DNA of 17,015 bases, taken from NCBI GenBank assembly GCA_900542945.1, contig UQPI01000047.1:1-17015 (forward strand), written 5' to 3'. The stretch is from an uncultured Collinsella sp. (lineage in GTDB: Bacteria > Actinomycetota > Coriobacteriia > Coriobacteriales > Coriobacteriaceae). Below, in pieces: positions 13,166 to 17,015 of the stretch (positions are counted from its first letter, which is position 1; every line of letters starts with the position of its first letter). Position numbers and translations under genes: made by a program. A model generated the notes under the pieces. The model had not been told where the DNA came from. It ran no database searches and was given only the letters and a program-made list of their open reading frames with translations.

Positions 13166-14515
13166 CTACTCCACAACATGGCCGATAAGCTCATAGCAGA
13201 AGCTATCGGTAAACTCGACCGTCAGAATATCGCCCACGGACGCCTCGCTGGCGTCCAAGTGCACCGCGCCATCGGAATCGGGCGCCTGGAACCAAGCATG
13301 GCCGATCAGCTCGGCGCCGTCCTCGGTCTCCTCGATGCCGTCGACGATCACCTGGGCGCGCTCGCCCACATGTGCGGCGGTGGCGGCAAAACCGAGCGAC
13401 TCGGCCAGGTCCATGGCCTCCTGGGCGCGCTCGAGCTTGACCTCCTCATCGACCTGACCCTCCATCTTGGCGGCCAGGCTGCCCTCCTCCTGCGAGTAGG
13501 CAAAGACGCTCGTGTAGTCAAAGCCGACGGTGTCCATAAAGTCGATAAGGTCGCGGAACTCGTCGTCGGTCTCGGTCGGGAAGCCGACCATGGCCGTGGA
13601 ACGGATCACGATGCCGGGGATACGCTCACGCAGATCGCGGAACAGGTCCTCGAGCTCCTGGCGCGAACCAGAACGGCGCATAGCCTTGAGGATGCGCGCG
13701 TCGCAGTGCTGCACGGGGATATCGATATAAGGCAGCACCTCGGGCGTATCGCGAATCGTATCGATAAGCTCGTCGGTCATGCCCTCGGGCTGCAGATAGA
13801 GCACGCGGACCCAGACGTTGTGCGGGCGCACGGCCTCGGCGACGGCATGCAGCAGCTGCGCCAGATTGCGCGGCGAGCCATCGGTGACGTCTTCGTCGGC
13901 AAAGTCGGTGCCCCAAATACCCGTGTCCTGGCCGATCAGCACGATCTCGCGCACACCGCCGGCAACCAGGTCGCGTACCTCGGAGATAATGCTCTCGGCA
14001 TTGCGCGAGTGATAACGACCGCGGATATACGGAATCATGCAGAAGCTGCAGAAGCGGTTGCAGCCATCGGAAATCTTGACGTAGGCGACAGCGCCCTCGA
14101 CAGTGCGCTTGACTTGCGGAATATAGGCGGCAATCTCGCGCTCGACACCCAGCACGCCATCGATGACCGTCACGATGCCATCCTCCTCGTCGGCCTTCAC
14201 AAAGGCAGCGACCTCGGGCAGCTCATCGGGCAGGTCGTCGCCATAGCGCGACGGCACACAGCCGCACATGACGATGGGACAAGAACGAACGCCGTCCTGA
14301 ACCTCGTTGGCGAGCTCGAGCGTGGTCTCGATGCTCTCGGACGTTGCGGAGGCGAGGAACGAGCATGTATTGACGATGGCGATATCGGCATCCTGTGGGT
14401 CGAATGCCTCCTCGTAGCCCGCGGCGGTCAAAAGAGAACGCATGCGGTCGGTGTCAACCTCGTTCTTAGCGCACCCGAGGGTGATGTAGAGCACGGAGCC
14501 CAACGGTGTATCCAT
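13166..14515 (-). CDS. rimO: Ribosomal protein uS12 methylthiotransferase
   Basis: Radical-SAM enzyme that adds a methylthio group to a conserved Asp of ribosomal protein uS12 (Asp89 in E. coli). The 449-residue protein has auxiliary cluster cysteines Cys15 (LGCAKNEVD), Cys51 (NTCSFLASATSESIE) and Cys86 (CGCVPSRYG), the radical-SAM motif CNRFCSFC (Cys152, Cys156, Cys159) followed by IPYIRGRYHSR, and a C-terminal TRAM domain (about 385-449). GCAKN, the IPYIRGRYHSR segment and IDIPVQHCDARIL point to RimO and away from MiaB or MtaB. Its ATG is 27 bases after yajQ; AAAGGA is present but about 14 bases away, an unusually long spacing. pgsA follows 9 bases downstream. Confidence 0.96.
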   Translation of the reverse strand: MDTPLGSVLYITLGCAKNEVDTDRMRSLLTAAGYEEAFDPQDADIAIVNTCSFLASATSESIETTLELANEVQDGVRSCPIVMCGCVPSRYGDDLPDELPEVAAFVKADEEDGIVTVIDGVLGVEREIAAYIPQVKRTVEGAVAYVKISDGCNRFCSFCMIPYIRGRYHSRNAESIISEVRDLVAGGVREIVLIGQDTGIWGTDFADEDVTDGSPRNLAQLLHAVAEAVRPHNVWVRVLYLQPEGMTDELIDTIRDTPEVLPYIDIPVQHCDARILKAMRRSGSRQELEDLFRDLRERIPGIVIRSTAMVGFPTETDDEFRDLIDFMDTVGFDYTSVFAYSQEEGSLAAKMEGQVDEEVKLERAQEAMDLAESLGFAATAAHVGERAQVIVDGIEETEDGAELIGHAWFQAPDSDGAVHLDASEASVGDILTVEFTDSFCYELIGHVVE

Positions 14516-14542
14516 GTTGGAGAGCAGTCCTTTCGAATGATA

Positions 14543-15040
14543 TTAGCGGTAGTTGGTGAACTGCAGCGGCTGGCCGTAGTCCTGGTCGCGCAGGAACTGG
14601 ATCACGGTCTGCAACGCGTCCTTCGAAGCAGAGGAAACACGCAGCTTGTCGGCCTCGATAGTCACCTTGACCTTGAGCTTTTGGTCCTTGATGTCCTTGT
14701 TGATCTTCTTGGCGGTCGCCTGGTCGATACCCTCGACGATATGGCCGAGCACGCGCACGGTGCCGCCCGATGCCGCCTGCGGAGCATCCCACGAGACAGC
14801 CTTGAGGTCGATGCCGCGCTTGATGAGCTTGGAGCTCAGCACGTCGATAATCTGCTTGGAGACAAAGTCGGCCGGGGCGTTGATCGTAAAGAGCTTGTCG
14901 CCCTTCGAAAGCTCGATCGTGGCGCCGGAATCCTTCAGGTCATAGCGCTGGGAAATCTCGCGCGTGGTTTGCTGGAAGGCGTTGTCGACCTCTTGCATGT
15001 TGACCTCGGACACGACGTCGAAGCTGGAATCTTTAGCCAT
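14543..15040 (-). CDS. YajQ family nucleotide-binding protein
   Basis: A 165-residue complete member of the YajQ (UPF0234) family. It begins MAKDSSFDVVSEVNMQEVDNAF, has QRYDLKDSGATIEL at about 32-45 and ends with the family hallmark PLQFTNYR. The fold is two ferredoxin-like domains that bind nucleotides or RNA. Some members bind cyclic di-GMP and act as co-regulators, but that has been shown for few and is not proved by sequence. AAAGGA lies 6 bases before the ATG. It is 26 bases after the rodZ-like gene and 27 before rimO, inside the long minus-strand gene set. The family is certain; the cellular role here is open. Confidence 0.94.
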   Translation of the reverse strand: MAKDSSFDVVSEVNMQEVDNAFQQTTREISQRYDLKDSGATIELSKGDKLFTINAPADFVSKQIIDVLSSKLIKRGIDLKAVSWDAPQAASGGTVRVLGHIVEGIDQATAKKINKDIKDQKLKVKVTIEADKLRVSSASKDALQTVIQFLRDQDYGQPLQFTNYR

Positions 15041-15066
15041 GATGTTTCCTTTCGCGTACGAGCGGC

Positions 15067-16578
15067 TTAGTAGCTATCGTACGAATAGTCGGTAGAATCG
15101 GTGGGCGTCTGGTCATCAGTTGCGGTATCGGCGCCATCCGTGGACTGGGCATCGGTGCCGTCGGTGGTGTCGGTACCATCGGTGGTGTCGGTACCATCAG
15201 AACTTTCACCATTCTCGGAACCAGTCGTCTCCTTCTTGGGAACGGTGATCGTCACACGCGCCACGCCCGAGGTCTTGGTATCGTAACGGACCTTTTCGCC
15301 GTTCTTGGTAACGGTGACATCGGAAGGCTTGGACGTGGTGATCTCGATCGAGGACTCAGGCGTGTACTCCTGCTCAAAGGGGCCAGTCGCCTGGGCGCCA
15401 TAGACCGACTTGCCATCGACCTTGACCTCAATCCAGGCGGTCTTTCCCTTGGCAACGGAGACCTTGACCTTCGTTACCTCGTTTTCTTCCTTTTTAGCCG
15501 TCGTCTTGGTGGAGTCCGAATCGGTCGACTCATCCGTCGCCTCATCGGTGTCCTCATCCTCGTCGACCGTTTCGGTCTTCTTAGAAGACTTCTTGGGCGT
15601 CGTCTTGGTAGCAGTGGGCGTCTCGGGCGTGGTCTCGGGCATCGAAGATGCGCAGCCGCGCAGAAGTACCACGATGAGCACGATCAGCAGCAACGCCACG
15701 GCACCGATGCCGGCGTAGACGATACGCGGATCGAGACCGTTGTTTTGAGGAGTACGGGAACCGCCGCGTCCACGACTGGAACTGCTGCGGCCACCTCCCT
15801 GAGGCATACGACCACGATTGCTGTCGGAACGGCCGCGATAGCCACCCTGGCCCTGAAGGCTGCGCTGACCCGAGCGGGGCGCAAGTTCACCGCGGCCTTG
15901 ATAGCCACGCTGGCCCGCACGCGGAGCCGAAGAGCGCTGGCCATACGGCTGTGATTGAGAGCGAAGACGCGGCGTCACCTGCGTGGCATCGGCGTCCGCA
16001 TAGCCACCGAGAGCACGACCGGCAGAGACACCACGGTAGCCACGATCGGAATAGCCGCCATCTCCGTAGCCGACACGGGGATCGCGCACCACACCGCGGG
16101 CAGCGGGAAGCGCACGATCGTCGGGCATAGGCGTGCTGCGGAAACGATCGCGCTGAGAACGGATTTCCTCACTGGACCCCGTCTCGGTAATATAGCCAGC
16201 CTGCTGCGGACGCTGACCATAACGCGTTGAGCGACCACCCTGAACCATCAGGAAGCGCCCGTTATCGACAGAGGAACGCGAATTGACGTAGCCGGCGGCG
16301 TCCTGAAAACGACCGCCCTGCTGCGACGTCTCGCGTTCGTATGCCATCAGGTCGTCAAAGTAGGCATTGACGACCTCGCGCGGATTGAGGCCCAAAAAAC
16401 GAGCATAGCTCGAAATCATGCCCTGCGCATAGCCGCGCGGCGGCATCGAAGCAAAGTTACCGGTCTCGAAAAACTCGATGATCTGCGGCCTGATTTTGAT
16501 GGTGTTGGCGACCTGCTGAATGGAAAGGCCCATTCGGCGACGCTGCTCGAGCAGCATGTCACCAAAGCGTGCAGCCAT
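15067..16578 (-). CDS. RodZ-like cytoskeletal/cell-shape protein with Arg/Gly-rich linker
   Basis: The 503-residue single-pass membrane protein has a Xre-type helix-turn-helix at about 5-72 (LLEQRRRMGLSIQQVANTIKIRPQIIEFFETGNF...PRGYAQGMISSYARFLGL), the RodZ fold that contacts MreB. A basic low-complexity stretch follows at about 110-280, rich in Arg, Gly, Gln and Ser with RGG/GRG motifs, then one membrane helix at about 285-307. Outside are a Thr/Lys/Glu/Asp linker (310-368), a beta-rich DUF4115-type domain (369-448) and a Thr/Asp/Gly tail (449-503) with near-tandem DGTDTT units. The ATG overlaps the ftsK TGA (TGATG); GGAGG lies 6 bases upstream. Bacillus ymfM, the rodZ homologue, also lies upstream of pgsA. 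It is much longer than usual RodZ because of the linker and tail. MreB itself is not in the window. Confidence 0.85.
   Translation of the reverse strand: MAARFGDMLLEQRRRMGLSIQQVANTIKIRPQIIEFFETGNFASMPPRGYAQGMISSYARFLGLNPREVVNAYFDDLMAYERETSQQGGRFQDAAGYVNSRSSVDNGRFLMVQGGRSTRYGQRPQQAGYITETGSSEEIRSQRDRFRSTPMPDDRALPAARGVVRDPRVGYGDGGYSDRGYRGVSAGRALGGYADADATQVTPRLRSQSQPYGQRSSAPRAGQRGYQGRGELAPRSGQRSLQGQGGYRGRSDSNRGRMPQGGGRSSSSRGRGGSRTPQNNGLDPRIVYAGIGAVALLLIVLIVVLLRGCASSMPETTPETPTATKTTPKKSSKKTETVDEDEDTDEATDESTDSDSTKTTAKKEENEVTKVKVSVAKGKTAWIEVKVDGKSVYGAQATGPFEQEYTPESSIEITTSKPSDVTVTKNGEKVRYDTKTSGVARVTITVPKKETTGSENGESSDGTDTTDGTDTTDGTDAQSTDGADTATDDQTPTDSTDYSYDSY
15161..15196. repeat. Two perfect 18-bp tandem repeats in the rodZ-like gene
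   Basis: The unit TCGGTGGTGTCGGTACCA occurs at 15161-15178 and again at 15179-15196 without change, with a degenerate partial unit before it. It encodes the repeating Thr-Asp-Gly-Thr-Asp-Thr tail of the extracellular end. Identical DNA suggests recent slippage or duplication and possible length variation between strains. Confidence 0.8.
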
Positions 16579-17015
16579 CAGAATCCTCCAAACTCACGAT
16601 CTTCACGTGCCATCTCGGCGTCGACAGATTCCAGCGCGGCAAGCCCCTCCTCGTCCAACAGGACCTCGCGCGGCTTGGAACCGTCGGGCGGGCCGACGAC
16701 ACCCTTTTCTTCCAGCATGTCCATAATACGCCCGGCACGCGCATAGCCAACCTTCAGACGACGTTGCAGGCCAGATGTGGAGCCAAGCTGCGATTCCACC
16801 ACAATATGGGCGGCTTCCCAAATGAGTGGATCATCGTCTTGCGGCTCGGCTACTCCGGTGCGGACAATGCCTCCGCCACCCGCCATGGACATGGAAGCGG
16901 GCGCCACGGCAGACAGGATCTCCTCGTGGTAGTCTGGCTCACTCTGCGACTTGACGAACTCGACAATCTCGTTGATCTCATCATCCGAGACAAAGCAGCC
17001 CTGGATACGGCGGGG
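16578..17015 (-). CDS. ftsK: DNA translocase FtsK, C-terminal part (cut by window edge)
   Basis: The last 145 residues of an FtsK/SpoIIIE-type septal DNA translocase; the 5' part lies outside the window. The reading frame is open to the last base. The visible sequence begins PRRIQGCFVSDDEINEIVEF, the end of the RecA-like motor domain (RIQG-x-FVSD-EI is highly conserved). A linker containing an Ala/Met/Gly stretch follows. The C-terminal winged-helix gamma domain carries STSGLQRRLKVGYARAGRIMDMLEEKGVV and GSKPREVL, which read the polar KOPS/SRS sequences that orient translocation. The stop TGA overlaps the ATG of the rodZ-like gene. A shorter GTG-started frame at 16907 is only the tail of this gene. 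Confidence 0.96.
   Translation of the reverse strand, partial: PRRIQGCFVSDDEINEIVEFVKSQSEPDYHEEILSAVAPASMSMAGGGGIVRTGVAEPQDDDPLIWEAAHIVVESQLGSTSGLQRRLKVGYARAGRIMDMLEEKGVVGPPDGSKPREVLLDEEGLAALESVDAEMAREDREFGGF

Noticed and set aside
13043..15070. A plus-strand frame open for about 675 codons
   Set aside because: It runs antisense through pgsA, rimO and yajQ, crosses their boundaries, and encodes His/Asp/Leu-rich low-complexity sequence. The same GC-bias artefact explains it.

Overview
This is an accessory-free, fully housekeeping stretch of a GC-rich bacterial chromosome. The protein set resembles the Coriobacteriia, a Collinsella-like actinobacterium. That placement is an inference: the window combines actinobacterial base composition and a Gram-positive 'Cheo-box' LexA regulon with Firmicute-like genes (RNase Y, SpoVS, a LysM-type SOS division inhibitor next to lexA). 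I see no mobile elements, rRNA, tRNA, CRISPR array or broken genes. The window holds 19 genes; the only truncated one is ftsK, cut by the window edge. No gene-free stretch exceeds about 260 bases.

Layout from right to left, the direction in which most genes are read: (1) ftsK 3' end, rodZ-like gene, yajQ, rimO, pgsA and a stand-alone cinA/pncC domain are tightly packed on the minus strand. (2) A 257-base gap holds G/C-rich inverted repeats, an 11-base-period ACCAAA repeat and a recA promoter with a LexA box exactly filling the -35/-10 spacer. (3) recA-recX follow. (4) A second 257-base gap holds a strong promoter and a structured leader for rny. (5) rny, a GHKL-type ATPase of unknown role, spoVS, miaB, miaA and hflX follow, most with 1-base TAATG or near-zero spacing. 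(6) Convergent to these, on the plus strand, is lexA overlapping (TAATG) a membrane acyltransferase-like gene. (7) Divergent from lexA is a LysM membrane protein (YneA-like), then nrdR and dut.

Functionally the window joins the SOS circuit (lexA, recA, recX, the YneA-like protein) with deoxynucleotide supply and purity (nrdR, dut), chromosome segregation and cell shape (ftsK, rodZ), phospholipid synthesis (pgsA), mRNA decay (rny), and tRNA/ribosome modification and rescue (miaA, miaB, rimO, hflX). The order rodZ-pgsA-cinA-recA-rny-X-spoVS-miaB-miaA-hflX-lexA parallels the order I know from Bacillus, with the GHKL ATPase at X where Bacillus has ymdB.

The best leads for something undescribed are: a perfect 12-bp inverted repeat that would fold over the nrdR start codon; three LexA boxes spaced exactly 28 bp apart between lexA and the LysM gene; the rny-GHKL-spoVS trio with an 18-bp palindrome in front of spoVS; and the unusual Arg/Gly-rich RodZ-like protein.
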